Shown in pieces: positions 9,406-20,815 of a DNA stretch of 59,615 nt. Location of the stretch: assembly GCA_945911685.1 (NCBI GenBank), contig CAMEAW010000004.1, positions 1-59,615 of the forward strand, read 5' to 3'. Numbering within the stretch: the first letter of the stretch is position 1; every line of letters begins with the position of its first letter. A model generated the notes under the pieces. It had not been told where the DNA came from, made no database searches, and worked only from the letters and a program-made list of their open reading frames with translations. The translations under genes and the position numbers were made by a program. Source of the stretch: Bordetella parapertussis (GTDB lineage Bacteria > Pseudomonadota > Gammaproteobacteria > Burkholderiales > Burkholderiaceae_B).

Positions 9406-11202
9406 ATGAGCAAACTGATTGATATTCCAATCCCGGATATTGGTGACTTTGATACGGTCGATGTGATTGAAGTGTTGGTGGCGGTGGGTGATACGGTCAA
9501 GGCTGAGCAAAGTCTGATTACGGTTGAATCCGACAAGTCGTCAATGGAGATCCCCTCAAATCAAGGCGGCGTGGTAAAGGCCGTGCTGGTTAAGATCGGC
9601 GATAAGGTTAAGCAAGGTTCGGTGATCCTGCAGTTAGAGGCGGGTGCGAATGCGGGCGCTGCTGGTGGCGCCGCTGCAATAAGTTCTGCTGCAAGCTCGC
9701 TGGGTTTAACGCAGGCTGCAGCACCGATTGCAGGCGCCGCTGTCGCGAGTGCTGCACCGAGCGTTGCGATTGCAAAATACGACGGTAAGGTTGACAGCAA
9801 GTACGACCTGCTCGTGTTGGGCGCGGGCCCCGGCGGTTACTCAGCCGCCTTCCGTGCAGCTGATCTTGGTTTAAATGTGGTGCTCGTTGAGCGCTACGCA
9901 TCGCTGGGTGGTGTGTGCTTAAACGTTGGGTGTATCCCTTCAAAGGCTTTGTTACATACCGCAGCCGTGCTCGAAGAGGCGCAAGCCTTGGCAGACCACG
10001 GTATCTCGTTTGGTAAGCCTAAGATTGATCTGGATAAGTTGCGTGCCTTTAAGGATGGCGTGATTGGTAAGCTCACTGGCGGTTTGGCGGGTATGGCCAA
10101 GGCTCGCAAAGTGACCGTTGTCACGGGTCTCGGTTCGTTTGTCAGTGCTAATCACGTTTCAGTTCAAACGGCTGCTGGTGTGCAAACGATTGAGTTTGCC
10201 CAAGCGATTATTGCTGCGGGCAGTCAGTCAGTGAAGCTGCCGTTTATGCCAGAGGATGAGCGCGTGGTGGACTCAACCGGCGCGTTGTTGTTACGCAATA
10301 TCCCGAAAAAAATGCTGATTGTGGGTGGCGGCATCATTGGCCTAGAAATGGGTACCGTGTATTCGGCTCTCGGCTCACGCCTTGATGTGGTCGAAATGCA
10401 AGACGGCTTAATGCAAGGCGCAGATCGTGATTTAGTCAAAGTATGGCAAAAGAAAAATGCCCATCGCTTTGATAATCTGATGCTCAACACAAAAACCGTT
10501 GGTGCCGTGGCTAAAAAAGACGGCATCTACGTCACCTTCGAAGGTGCTGGTGCTCCTAAAGAGGCGCAGCGCTACGATTTAGTATTGCAAGCAGTGGGTC
10601 GCACACCGAATGGTAAAAAGATTGGTGCTGACAAGGCCGGTGTGTTGGTCAGTGACCGCGGCTTTATTGAAGTTGATCGTCAAATGCGTACCAATATCCC
10701 GAATATTTTTGCGATTGGCGATTTGATTGGTCAGCCCATGTTGGCGCATAAAGCGGTGCATGAAGGCCATGTGGCCGCTGAAGTCGCTGCCGGGCAAAAG
10801 AGTTATTTTGATGCGCGGGTGATCCCATCTGTGGCGTACACCGACCCTGAAGTGGCATGGGTGGGCATAACCGAAGACCAAGCGAAGCAGCAGGGCGTGG
10901 CGATTACCAAGGGCCTGTTTCCTTGGGCGGCTTCCGGACGTGCGATTGCCAACGGACGTGATGAAGGTTTTACAAAGCTATTGTTTGACGCTGCAACCCA
11001 TAAGATCTTGGGTGGTGGCATCGTTGGCACCAATGCCGGCGACCTGATTAGTGAGGTCGCGCTTGCCATTGAAATGGGCGCGGATATGGTGGATATCGGC
11101 AAAACCATTCATCCACATCCAACCTTAGGTGAGTCAGTGGGCTTAGCTGCCGAGGCTGCTGAGGGTCATTGCACTGATTTGCCGCCGGTGAAAAAGAAAT
11201 AA
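9406..11202 (+). CDS. lpdA: Dihydrolipoyl dehydrogenase with N-terminal lipoyl domain (E3)
   Basis: FAD enzyme that reoxidises dihydrolipoate using NAD+. Its 598 residues are about 120 more than a plain E3 because of an N-terminal lipoyl domain (Lys44 in ESDKSSMEIP), closely similar to that of AceF, and an Ala-rich linker (about 80-122). The E3 part begins at about residue 132, with the FAD-binding GAGPGG at 139-144. The redox-active disulfide is Cys171/Cys176 in GGVCLNVGCIPSK, the NAD-binding segment reads GGGIIGLE, and the C-terminal catalytic His-Glu lies in HPHPTLGES. The lipoyl fusion is typical of several betaproteobacteria and Neisseria. It is the last gene of the operon, directly followed by a terminator. 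Confidence 0.97.
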   Translation: MSKLIDIPIPDIGDFDTVDVIEVLVAVGDTVKAEQSLITVESDKSSMEIPSNQGGVVKAVLVKIGDKVKQGSVILQLEAGANAGAAGGAAAISSAASSLGLTQAAAPIAGAAVASAAPSVAIAKYDGKVDSKYDLLVLGAGPGGYSAAFRAADLGLNVVLVERYASLGGVCLNVGCIPSKALLHTAAVLEEAQALADHGISFGKPKIDLDKLRAFKDGVIGKLTGGLAGMAKARKVTVVTGLGSFVSANHVSVQTAAGVQTIEFAQAIIAAGSQSVKLPFMPEDERVVDSTGALLLRNIPKKMLIVGGGIIGLEMGTVYSALGSRLDVVEMQDGLMQGADRDLVKVWQKKNAHRFDNLMLNTKTVGAVAKKDGIYVTFEGAGAPKEAQRYDLVLQAVGRTPNGKKIGADKAGVLVSDRGFIEVDRQMRTNIPNIFAIGDLIGQPMLAHKAVHEGHVAAEVAAGQKSYFDARVIPSVAYTDPEVAWVGITEDQAKQQGVAITKGLFPWAASGRAIANGRDEGFTKLLFDAATHKILGGGIVGTNAGDLISEVALAIEMGADMVDIGKTIHPHPTLGESVGLAAEAAEGHCTDLPPVKKK

Positions 11203-11237
11203 AAAAACGCCCTGTTCGTTGAACAGGGCGTTTTTTT
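11203..11237. terminator. Bidirectional rho-independent terminator after lpdA
   Basis: A perfect 12-bp stem (arm AACGCCCTGTTC at 11206-11217, partner 11221-11232) with a GTT loop is flanked by A-runs on the left and T-runs on the right. It starts immediately after the lpdA stop codon and ends 16 bp before the 3' end of the convergent TRAP gene, so it can serve both transcripts. Confidence 0.95.
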
Positions 11238-11252
11238 CATGAGCAAACAGCG

Positions 11253-13091
11253 CTAAAGCGCAACCGTCGAAAACCACGGCACCGCCGCAATCGCGATCAA
11301 ACCCACCATCAAGGCGATGATGTAAGGCCAGATCGCCCCCATCACATCATCAGGTGAAGCGTCGCCAATCCGGCAGGCCACGTAAAAGCCTATACCGATC
11401 GGAGGCATCATTAATCCAATATTCATGGCAGTGACGACCACCATTGAATAGTGAATCTCGTGAATGCCTAGTTTTTTGGCAATCGGAAACATGATGGGTG
11501 CCAAGATCAAAATCGCGGGTAAGCCTTCAAGTAAGCAACCCAAAATCAAGAACACTAAGATCGTCACCACCATAAAACCGGCGATACCACCGGGTAGGGT
11601 AGTTAAAAACGTTGATAAGCTTTGCACCACGCCACTTTGTGTAATGGCCCAGGCCATCGCAGAGGCGGTGCCCAAGATCAACAGGATCGCACCGCTCAAC
11701 GCGGCAGTTTCGACAAGCATCGTATAGACCTTGCGCCAACCGAGGCCGCCGTACAACACCTGACCAATCATCATGGCGTAGAGCACCGCAATGGTCGAGA
11801 CTTCAGTGGCCGTTGCTACGCCACCACCTACCGCACTGCGAATCAAAAAAGGCAACACTAAGGCGGGGCCAGCAATCAGCAAAGCCTTCCAGATCATTTT
11901 GATGGTTGAGCGTTTGACGTTATCCATTTGTTCGTGGCGGGCTTTCCAGCGCGCTAAGCCAACTAGGGCCAGCAACAACACCCCCGCAATCACGACGCCG
12001 CTTTGAAATAAGCCAGCGATCGAAACCCCTGCCACGGATCCCAGCACAATTAGCACGATGCTTGGCGGTACCGTATCGGCCATCGCAGCGCCAGTGGCTA
12101 GTAGGGCAATCATTTCACGCGGCTTGTGTCCTCGGCGTTTCATTTCAGGAAACAACGCCGGCGCAATGGTTGCCATATCCGACACTTTTGAGCCGGAGAT
12201 GCCCGACACAATAAATAGCGAGCCAAGCAGCACGTAAGACATGCCAGCTTTAATGTGACCCAACAATGAGGCCAAGAAATCGACGATGGCTTTGCCCATG
12301 CCGGTGGCGTCGAGCACACAGCCTAGCAACACAAAGATTGGCACTGACACAAGGATCAGGCTTGACATGCCTTCATCCATGCGCCCAATCACAACCATTA
12401 AGGGCACGGTGGTTGAGAAGGCCAGGTAGCACAAAGCCCCTGCGCCAAAGCAAAACGCAATGGGCACGCCTGCGACTAAGCACAGGGCAACCAAGATGAC
12501 CAAGAAAAATAAAATGTTGTAGAGCCCCAGTGACGTCAACCACCCAGAGCCTACCCAGCAGAGGGCCGCAAAGGTGCTCACAAAGACCGCTGCACCCAAT
12601 AGGTTGAGCTTGCTCACCGTTTGGGCTGCATAGGCGACCAGTATCCCAAGCATGGTCAAAATGCCAAACGCCAACGCCGACACCCTAAAGCTATTGGGGA
12701 TCCCAAGTGCAGGAGAGGTGACAAACCACTCGTCTTGCGCGTATTCGATCGCAGGGGTCACCAGGGCCAGCAGAAACGCAACAATCGTCACCAGCGCTAC
12801 AGCGTGTACAAACCCACGTAAGCGCTCGGGCATCATTTGCAAAAACAACGTCAAACGTAAGTGTTCATTGCGATACATGGCGATTGCCGAGCCCAGCATG
12901 GCTAGCCATAAAAATGAAATAGAAACGACCTCATCAATCCAGACGATCGGCAGCGAAAAAACATAGCGCGATACGACACCTACCAGCAGCATCACGATAA
13001 TCACAGTCATCAGTGCCGCGCTGATCACTTCAATTGGTTTTAATAGTCGTGACACGAGGGGATTGGAGGGAAGCGTGAGTTCAGTGGTCAT
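11253..13091 (-). CDS. TRAP transporter, fused DctQ-DctM membrane subunits
   Basis: Inner-membrane permease of a tripartite ATP-independent periplasmic transporter, driven by an ion gradient. At 612 residues it is a fusion: a small four-helix DctQ-like part at about 20-165 (VVSRYVFSLPIVWIDEVVSISFLWLAMLGSA split over two helices) joins a large DctM-like part at about 180-612. DctM signatures include VPIFVLLGCVLDATGMGKAI, GSKVSDMATIAPALFPEMKRRG, and the C-terminal MNIGLMMPPIGIGFYV. It is downstream of the binding protein gene, separated by 116 bp that hold a terminator-like hairpin. The substrate cannot be told from sequence; C4-dicarboxylates and other organic acids are usual. Confidence 0.93.
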   Translation of the reverse strand: MTTELTLPSNPLVSRLLKPIEVISAALMTVIIVMLLVGVVSRYVFSLPIVWIDEVVSISFLWLAMLGSAIAMYRNEHLRLTLFLQMMPERLRGFVHAVALVTIVAFLLALVTPAIEYAQDEWFVTSPALGIPNSFRVSALAFGILTMLGILVAYAAQTVSKLNLLGAAVFVSTFAALCWVGSGWLTSLGLYNILFFLVILVALCLVAGVPIAFCFGAGALCYLAFSTTVPLMVVIGRMDEGMSSLILVSVPIFVLLGCVLDATGMGKAIVDFLASLLGHIKAGMSYVLLGSLFIVSGISGSKVSDMATIAPALFPEMKRRGHKPREMIALLATGAAMADTVPPSIVLIVLGSVAGVSIAGLFQSGVVIAGVLLLALVGLARWKARHEQMDNVKRSTIKMIWKALLIAGPALVLPFLIRSAVGGGVATATEVSTIAVLYAMMIGQVLYGGLGWRKVYTMLVETAALSGAILLILGTASAMAWAITQSGVVQSLSTFLTTLPGGIAGFMVVTILVFLILGCLLEGLPAILILAPIMFPIAKKLGIHEIHYSMVVVTAMNIGLMMPPIGIGFYVACRIGDASPDDVMGAIWPYIIALMVGLIAIAAVPWFSTVAL

Positions 13092-13115
13092 TGTCGAATC
13101 TATGAGGCTTGAATG

Positions 13116-13158
13116 AAAAAAAATCCGGATGTCGCTTTTAATCAGCGAAGCATCCGGA
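13116..13158 (-). terminator. Intercistronic hairpin plus U-run between TRAP binding-protein gene and permease gene
   Basis: Read on the minus strand, the sequence forms a stem from arm TCCGGATG (13151-13158, paired with 13124-13131), extended by TCGCT/AGCGA with a 2-nt bulge and a 7-nt loop. It is followed by eight Ts (13116-13123). It stands after the binding protein gene and before the permease gene of the same strand. It probably lowers permease expression relative to the binding protein. Confidence 0.8.
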
Positions 13159-13207
13159 GTATGCGTGTGGCGAAGCAGTCGTATTCGCCAGGACGTGAAA
13201 ATTACGC

Positions 13208-14227
13208 TTAAGACAGCTTGCCGCTGTAACGCTCAAGCATCGACCAGGCTTCTTCGCCCAACTTGCCTTTCCATTCGGTGTAGAAGCCACCTTGGCGTAG
13301 ACGATCGCGGAATGAATCTGGCTTGGTCTGATTAAAGACCATGCCTTTTTCAGTCAGGCCTTTTTGTAAGCCAGCGTTCATGGCTGCGACATCGGTACGC
13401 TCTTTCATACCTGCAGCGTTGATGTTTTTTGCCACGATTGTCCGCATGTTTTCTGGCAGTCTTTCCCAGGCGCGTTTGTTCGCTAAGAACCAGAAGCCAT
13501 CCCACATATGATTCGTGATCGAGCAGAACTTTTGCACTTCGTTGAGTTTGGCTGTATCGATAATGGCCAAGGGGTTTTCTTGACCGTCGACCACTTTAGT
13601 TTGCAAGGCGCTGTACACCTCGTTAAAGTTGATCGAAGCAGGTGCCGAGTCAAAGGCTTTGAACATTGAGGTCCAAAGGGGTGACACTGGTACGCGAATC
13701 TTGAAGCCCTTCAAATCATCAGCGCTTTGAATAGGTTTGGTGGATGAGGTGATTTGGCGAAAGCCGTTATCCCAGATCTTGTCCATGGCCACCAGGTTGG
13801 ATTTGCCAATCTCTTTACGTACGTGCGCGCCCAAGTCACCATCCAGTGCTTTCCAGACGGCGTCGTAGTCGCTGAACGCGAAACCGATGCCGGTAATCGA
13901 AGAGGCGGGCACCAAGGTCGCCAAAATCAAACCAGACAAGGTGAAGAACTCGACGCCGCCATTGCGCACCTGGCTCAACATGTCAGTGTCAGAACCCAGT
14001 TGGCTGCTTGGGAAAATACGAATTTCAACACGGCCAGCCGTTTCAGCTTGAATCGCATCGGCCATTTCTTTGGCGCGAATGTTCATCGGGTGGGTCAAAG
14101 GCAAATTATTTGCGTATTTGTATGAAAACTCTGCTTTGGATTGTGCCCAGGCGCTGCGCAAAGGGGCTGCCATGACAATGGCACCGGCGCCAACGCCAGC
14201 GAGTAGGTTACGTCGTGTGATTGACAT
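13208..14227 (-). CDS. TRAP transporter substrate-binding protein (DctP family), Tat-type signal
   Basis: Periplasmic solute-binding protein of 339 residues for the TRAP system. The N-terminus MSITRRNLLAGVGAG followed by a hydrophobic stretch and APLRSAWAQ is a twin-arginine-type signal peptide with cleavage near residue 29. The mature part shows the family segments GVEFFTLSGLILATLVPASS, WDNGFRQITSS and KGFKIRVP, including the Arg of RVP that binds the ligand carboxylate. EVYSALQTKVVDGQENPL is the usual DctP signature. A good ribosome-binding site (GAGGAT) lies 8 nt before the ATG. It is the first gene of the minus-strand pair and divergent from purL. Confidence 0.94.
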   Translation of the reverse strand: MSITRRNLLAGVGAGAIVMAAPLRSAWAQSKAEFSYKYANNLPLTHPMNIRAKEMADAIQAETAGRVEIRIFPSSQLGSDTDMLSQVRNGGVEFFTLSGLILATLVPASSITGIGFAFSDYDAVWKALDGDLGAHVRKEIGKSNLVAMDKIWDNGFRQITSSTKPIQSADDLKGFKIRVPVSPLWTSMFKAFDSAPASINFNEVYSALQTKVVDGQENPLAIIDTAKLNEVQKFCSITNHMWDGFWFLANKRAWERLPENMRTIVAKNINAAGMKERTDVAAMNAGLQKGLTEKGMVFNQTKPDSFRDRLRQGGFYTEWKGKLGEEAWSMLERYSGKLS

Positions 14228-14381
14228 TTGGGTATCCTCTAGTGTGATTTGTATCGTTGCGCATCATAGCAACGAACCCAAGGGTCTCGGCTGTTTTATG
14301 TCTCGATGAGCGCTAAAATAGGCGTTTTCCCCTAGCTTTACTGAATTTTTGCCTTAAATTAACCGTTAATTGGTCCTGACT

Positions 14382-17300
14382 GTGTCCCATATTCTGCTTG
14401 TGCTCGGCTCTTCTGTTTTGTCCCAGTTTCGTCAAGAACGTTTACTGGCAAGGTTCAAAGCGCTGGGCTTACCGATCGCCGGTATTGAGGCGCGTTTTGA
14501 ACACTTTGTCTGGTGCGAGCAAGCGCCCGATAGCGCCACGTCGCAGCGTATCAAGCAACTTCTTGATTACGGGCCAAGCGCAAACACCGCAGAGCCGCAG
14601 TCGTCTGACTTGATCTTACGGGTGATCCCGCGCTTGGGCACGATTTCTGCCTGGGCCAGCAAGGCTACTGATATTGCCCACAACTGCGGTTTTGCAAACG
14701 TGCTTCGCATCGAGCGGGGTATTCGCTATGTCTTGACCCCAGAACGCGGTTGGCTGAAAACACAAAAGCTCGATGCGGCGATGCTTGCTCAGGCCGCCGA
14801 TTGTTTGCACGATCGCATGACCGAAACAGTTGTTGATGCAGGCTTTGATCCGCAGGCTCTGTTTGCGTCGCTGCCTGGTAAGTCCATGCGCACCGTTGAG
14901 GTCATGGCGCAAGGCAAGCAGGCCTTGCTTGAGGCCAATACGACCTTGGGCTTGGCTTTGTCTGAAGACGAAATCGATTACCTAACGCAATCCTTTACTG
15001 AGCTCGGGCGCGACCCAACCGATGTTGAGTTGATGATGTTTGCTCAAGCCAACAGCGAGCACTGTCGCCACAAGATTTTTAATGCGCAGTGGGTGATTGA
15101 TGGCAAGCCCACCGACAAAACCCTGTTTGGCATGATTCGCGAAACCCACGCCGCCCAGCCTTTGGGCACGATCGTGGCTTATTCAGATAACTCGGCCATC
15201 ATGCAGGGTGGTGAGGCGCTGCGTTTTCAGGCGGCTTCACCAGGTGGCGCGCTGGGCGCGGTGTATGCCGCCAAGCCCCAACTTGTGCACACAGTTATGA
15301 AAGTCGAAACGCACAATCACCCCACCGCCATCGCGCCTTTTGAAGGTGCGGCCACCGGCGCTGGTGGCGAGATTCGTGACGAGGGCTCTACCGGCCGGGG
15401 CTCTAAGCCCAAGGCGGGCTTGGCGGGTTTCACGGTTTCACACCTGCGCTTTGATGATGCGCCACGTGTCTACGAAGCCGACCATCACGGTAGCCCCGAT
15501 CGTATCGCAAGCCCCTTATCGATCATGATCGAAGCCCCTCTGGGGGCGGCCGCCTTCAATAACGAGTTTGGTCGCCCCAACTTGCTGGGTTATTTCAGAT
15601 CGTTTGAACAATCAACGGCTGATACGCGTTGGGGCTATCACAAGCCCATCATGATTGCCGGCGGCTTGGGCAGTATCGACGCTGGCCAAACCAAAAAAGA
15701 TGTGATCCAACCGGGCGCCTTGTTGATTCAATTAGGCGGGCCTGGCCTGCGCATTGGCATGGGGGGCAGTGCGGCCTCAAGTATGTCGGTCGGGTCAAAT
15801 ACTGCGGCACTTGATTTTGATTCGGTGCAGCGCGGTAACCCCGAACTCGAGCGTCGTTGCCAAGAAGTCATTGACCGCTGCTGGCAACAAGGGGCGAATA
15901 ATCCGATCGTTGCTATTCATGATGTCGGCGCCGGCGGCCTGTCCAATGCGTTTCCAGAGCTTGTAAACGACGCAGGTCGTGGCGCAACCTTTGAGCTTAA
16001 GCGCGTACGTCTTGAAGAATCAGGCATGTCGCCCGCCGAGATCTGGAGTAACGAATCGCAAGAACGTTATGTCTTAGCAGTGATGCCTCAAGATCTTGAG
16101 CGCTTTAAAGCAATCGCCGAGCGCGAGCGTTGCCCGTTTGCAGTGATCGGCGTGGCGACCAAAGCGCGCCAGTTAACGGTGTTAAACGGCGAGGGTCTGC
16201 CCGGCTTAGATCAGCCAGCTTCGCTAGAAAACGGCGCAGTTCTTGGCGGTCAAGGTTCAGAAGCCTTGCTTACAAGCGCCTCGGGATCAAACGCGAGCTC
16301 AGGATCAGAAGCGGTCACTGGCCTGCGTCCGGTCGATGTACCGATCGACGTCATCTTGGGCAAACCCCCGCGCATGACGCGCGATGTCAAACGTTTACTG
16401 GGCCAGACAGCGCCTTTAGACCTGACGGTCATCACACTCGATGACGCTGTCACTCGCGTGTTGCAACATCCAACCGTCGCAAACAAAACCTTTTTGATCA
16501 CAATTGGTGATCGCACCGTCGGTGGCTTATCAAGCCGTGATCAAATGGTCGGCCCCTGGCAGATTCCGGTTGCCGATTGTGCCGTTACCTTGGCGGATCA
16601 CGATGGCACACGTGGCGAAGCGATGGCGATGGGCGAGCGCACGCCGCTGGCCGTGATTGACGCTGCCGCCTCAGGGCGAATGGCCGTGGCTGAGGCCTTA
16701 ACCAACTTGGCCGCAGCGGATGTGGCGCGCGTCGAGGATATCAAACTGTCTGCCAACTGGATGGCCGCGTGTGGGGCACCTGGGCAAGATGCCGCGCTCT
16801 ACGACACCGTGGCTGCAGTGAGCAAACTGTGCCAAGAGGTTGGGTTGTCGATACCAGTCGGTAAAGATTCGCTATCGATGCAAACGGGTTGGTCGCAAGA
16901 GGGCGAAGCGCGTAAAGTGATTGCGCCGGTTTCGTTAATCGTGACCGCTTTTTCGCCTGTAGAAGATGTTCGCGCAACGCTGACGCCACAACTGCGCACC
17001 GACGTGGGCCCGACAAGTTTGATTTTGATTGATCTTGGTGGTGGTAAGCAGCGTATGGGTGGCTCGATACTGACCCAAGTGTGTAATCAATTGGGTGAAC
17101 AAACGCCAGACATCGACGACGCGCAAGCCTTGCGCACATTTTTTGTGACGATTCGCGCGCTGGCGCAATCGGGGATCGTCTTGGCCTATCACGATCGCTC
17201 TGATGGCGGTCTGTTGGCAACCGTTGCTGAGATGGCCTTTGCGGGTCACACAGGCGTGTCGCTCAATATCGACATGCTGTGCTACGACTATAACGCGCAA

Positions 17301-18506
17301 GATTGGGATGCCTACAATATTCGCGCCGCACAAGTTGCAGTGCAACGCAATGAATTGACCCTCAAAGCCTTGTTCTCAGAAGAGGCGGGCGCGGTCATTC
17401 AAGTACCCACAGCCGAGCGCGACGCCGTGATGCAAGTGCTGCGCGCGGCAGGCCTGTCCAAGCATTCACATGTGATTGGTTCGCCTAACACCACCGACAC
17501 ACTCGAAGTGTTTCGCGACGGCAACCGTATCTGGTCGCGTCCGCGTGCCGACCTGGGCACGCTCTGGAGCGATGTCAGCTACCGCATCGCGATGCGTCGT
17601 GATAATCCAGCCTGTGCCAAAGCTGAACTTGAGCTTTGGGCAGACGCGACGGATCCTGGCATGTCGCCGCAAGTGCAGTTTGATCCTCAGCAAGATGTTG
17701 CGGCACCTTATATCGGCAAGGGTGCGCGGCCACGCGTAGCGATCTTGCGAGAGCAGGGCTGCAACAGCCAAGTCGAAATGGCCTGGGCCTTTGACAAAGC
17801 TGGTTTCGAAGCCGTCGACGTGCACATGACCGATCTTCAGGCCGGCACTGCAGACTTATCGAGCTTTAAAGGCTTGGTGGCGGTAGGCGGTTTTAGTTAC
17901 GGCGACACACTCGGCGCAGGCGAGGGCTGGGCACGCAGTATCTTGTTCAACACGCAGTTGTCTGATCAGTTCGCACAATACTTTGGGCGCTCTGACACCA
18001 TTGGATTAGGTGTGTGTAATGGTTGCCAGATGATGGCAGCCTTAGCCACGATGATCCCAGGAGCTGAAAACTGGCCACGCTTTACCCGCAATCAATCTGA
18101 AAAATACGAAGCTCGTTTTTCGTTGGTTGAAGTACTTGAATCCCCGTCTTTGTTCTTCAAAGGTATGGCCGGTGCAACCATCCCCGTGGCTGTGGCGCAT
18201 GGCGAAGGCTTTGTAAATTTCAGTCGCCAGGGTAATGAACAGGCTGCGCTGGCCGCTTTACGTTTTGTGGATCACAAGGGGCAGGCCACTGAGGCCTATC
18301 CGTTTAATCCAAATGGCAGCCCGAAGGGCCTGACCTCAGTGACGACAGTCGATGGGCGTTTTACAGTGTTGATGCCGCATCCCGAACGGGTGACGCGCAA
18401 CGTCATGATGTCTTGGGCACCGCCAAGCTGGGGGCCAAATGACTCGAAAGGTGCCTATACCCCTTGGATGAGGTTCTTCCAAAACGCGCGGGTAGCGATC
18501 GGCTAG
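14382..18506 (+). CDS. purL: Phosphoribosylformylglycinamidine synthase (single-chain)
   Basis: Large cytosolic enzyme of purine synthesis: it converts FGAR, ATP and glutamine to FGAM. The GTG at 14382 ([11 protein letters not shown]) gives 1374 residues; a TTG at 14370 would add four, and neither has a strong ribosome-binding site. The synthetase part contains [13 protein letters not shown] at about residue 223, [19 protein letters not shown] and [15 protein letters not shown]. The C-terminal glutamine amidotransferase has its nucleophilic Cys in [11 protein letters not shown] (about residue 1210) and the His-Glu of MPHPERVTR (about 1332). The gene ends 2 bp from the convergent thioesterase gene. 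Purine genes guaB and guaA lie close by but in a separate unit. Confidence 0.97.
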   Translation: MSHILLVLGSSVLSQFRQERLLARFKALGLPIAGIEARFEHFVWCEQAPDSATSQRIKQLLDYGPSANTAEPQSSDLILRVIPRLGTISAWASKATDIAHNCGFANVLRIERGIRYVLTPERGWLKTQKLDAAMLAQAADCLHDRMTETVVDAGFDPQALFASLPGKSMRTVEVMAQGKQALLEANTTLGLALSEDEIDYLTQSFTELGRDPTDVELMMFAQANSEHCRHKIFNAQWVIDGKPTDKTLFGMIRETHAAQPLGTIVAYSDNSAIMQGGEALRFQAASPGGALGAVYAAKPQLVHTVMKVETHNHPTAIAPFEGAATGAGGEIRDEGSTGRGSKPKAGLAGFTVSHLRFDDAPRVYEADHHGSPDRIASPLSIMIEAPLGAAAFNNEFGRPNLLGYFRSFEQSTADTRWGYHKPIMIAGGLGSIDAGQTKKDVIQPGALLIQLGGPGLRIGMGGSAASSMSVGSNTAALDFDSVQRGNPELERRCQEVIDRCWQQGANNPIVAIHDVGAGGLSNAFPELVNDAGRGATFELKRVRLEESGMSPAEIWSNESQERYVLAVMPQDLERFKAIAERERCPFAVIGVATKARQLTVLNGEGLPGLDQPASLENGAVLGGQGSEALLTSASGSNASSGSEAVTGLRPVDVPIDVILGKPPRMTRDVKRLLGQTAPLDLTVITLDDAVTRVLQHPTVANKTFLITIGDRTVGGLSSRDQMVGPWQIPVADCAVTLADHDGTRGEAMAMGERTPLAVIDAAASGRMAVAEALTNLAAADVARVEDIKLSANWMAACGAPGQDAALYDTVAAVSKLCQEVGLSIPVGKDSLSMQTGWSQEGEARKVIAPVSLIVTAFSPVEDVRATLTPQLRTDVGPTSLILIDLGGGKQRMGGSILTQVCNQLGEQTPDIDDAQALRTFFVTIRALAQSGIVLAYHDRSDGGLLATVAEMAFAGHTGVSLNIDMLCYDYNAQDWDAYNIRAAQVAVQRNELTLKALFSEEAGAVIQVPTAERDAVMQVLRAAGLSKHSHVIGSPNTTDTLEVFRDGNRIWSRPRADLGTLWSDVSYRIAMRRDNPACAKAELELWADATDPGMSPQVQFDPQQDVAAPYIGKGARPRVAILREQGCNSQVEMAWAFDKAGFEAVDVHMTDLQAGTADLSSFKGLVAVGGFSYGDTLGAGEGWARSILFNTQLSDQFAQYFGRSDTIGLGVCNGCQMMAALATMIPGAENWPRFTRNQSEKYEARFSLVEVLESPSLFFKGMAGATIPVAVAHGEGFVNFSRQGNEQAALAALRFVDHKGQATEAYPFNPNGSPKGLTSVTTVDGRFTVLMPHPERVTRNVMMSWAPPSWGPNDSKGAYTPWMRFFQNARVAIG

Positions 18507-18508
18507 GT

Positions 18509-19054
18509 CTACTTTTTCGCGTGATTCAAAATCAAGCAAGTCGTCGTGGCGTGCGCATAGAGTTTGCCGTCCGGGCCCACAATGCGCCCCTCGGCCGTCG
18601 CAATTTGCCGGCCCACCTGAATGATCTTGCCAATCGCCCGCACGCGTTGGCCCGGCGCAGGCACGATGGCGCGAGTCATCTTGACACTTAAATCCAGAGT
18701 CGTATAACCCGTGCCAGCAGGCAACATCGTGTGGATGGCATTGCCGACTGCGCCGTCCAAAATACTGGCAAACCAGCCCCCGTGTACGGACCCCTGCACA
18801 TTCATCACGCTTTCTGTGGGGTTACCTTGCAGCGTGGCTTGCCCCGGTTCGAGCGCCACAATCAGGTAACCACAGGTCGCAGCCATCGGACCGTTCGGTA
18901 AGTCACCGCGCATGACCGCTTGCATAACCTCCATCCCCGTCATTGCGACTGTTTTGCTCTTGTCCAACAACCCGATTGGGCGCCCGTTGGGCATGCAAGC
19001 AAGAATTTTTTGTTCGTCTTCTAGCCATTGCGCCAGGGTGTTTTCAGTTGTCAT
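18509..19054 (-). CDS. PaaI-family (hot-dog fold) thioesterase
   Basis: Likely acyl-CoA thioesterase of 181 residues. The hot-dog domain occupies about 60-175, with the family motif VHGGWFASILDGAVG and TTLDLSVKMTRAI. Members hydrolyse phenylacetyl-CoA-type or other aromatic acyl-CoAs. The substrate here is unknown. The N-terminal ~55 residues (LAQWLEDEQKILACMPNGRPIG) are an extension commonly seen in the group that resembles uncharacterised 'PaaI family thioesterase' entries. It stands alone on the minus strand between purL and guaB. Confidence 0.85.
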   Translation of the reverse strand: MTTENTLAQWLEDEQKILACMPNGRPIGLLDKSKTVAMTGMEVMQAVMRGDLPNGPMAATCGYLIVALEPGQATLQGNPTESVMNVQGSVHGGWFASILDGAVGNAIHTMLPAGTGYTTLDLSVKMTRAIVPAPGQRVRAIGKIIQVGRQIATAEGRIVGPDGKLYAHATTTCLILNHAKK

Positions 19055-19100
19055 GAGTCAAAGTTTTGATGGATTTTGGTTGTTTTTGGTCAAAATCTGA

Positions 19101-20669
<1,569 letters not shown>

Positions 20670-20723
20670 CGGCTAAAGACAGTAAAGAGGGTTCATACGG
20701 CTGTCTGATCCTCTAGCATTTGG

Positions 20724-20747
20724 TTGTGCAATTCATTGTGCAATTCG
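20724..20747. repeat. Tandem 12-bp repeat in the guaB-guaA spacer
   Basis: TTGTGCAATTC occurs at 20724-20734 and again at 20736-20746, giving a 12-bp period about 70-90 bp before guaA. It could be a protein-binding site or chance. It contains no start of a gene. Confidence 0.5.
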
Positions 20748-20760
20748 TATTTAATTTTCG

Positions 20761-20780
20761 CACCGGTCTCATGGCCGGTG
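20761..20780 (+). promoter_or_regulatory. Small GC-rich hairpin before guaA
   Basis: The arms CACCGG and CCGGTG pair around an 8-nt loop, followed by TCTTTCATTT. It lies 36 bp before the guaA start. It might be a weak terminator or attenuator between guaB and guaA, but the T-run is poor. Confidence 0.35.
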
Positions 20781-20815
20781 TCTTTCATTTAGATATTTAT
20801 ACAGGTTAATTCTTC

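Noticed and set aside
16741..17345. Long antisense frames inside purL (159 and 136 codons)
   Set aside because: They overlap essential, conserved purL sequence, and their translations are compositionally odd (Arg/His-rich) with no ribosome-binding site.
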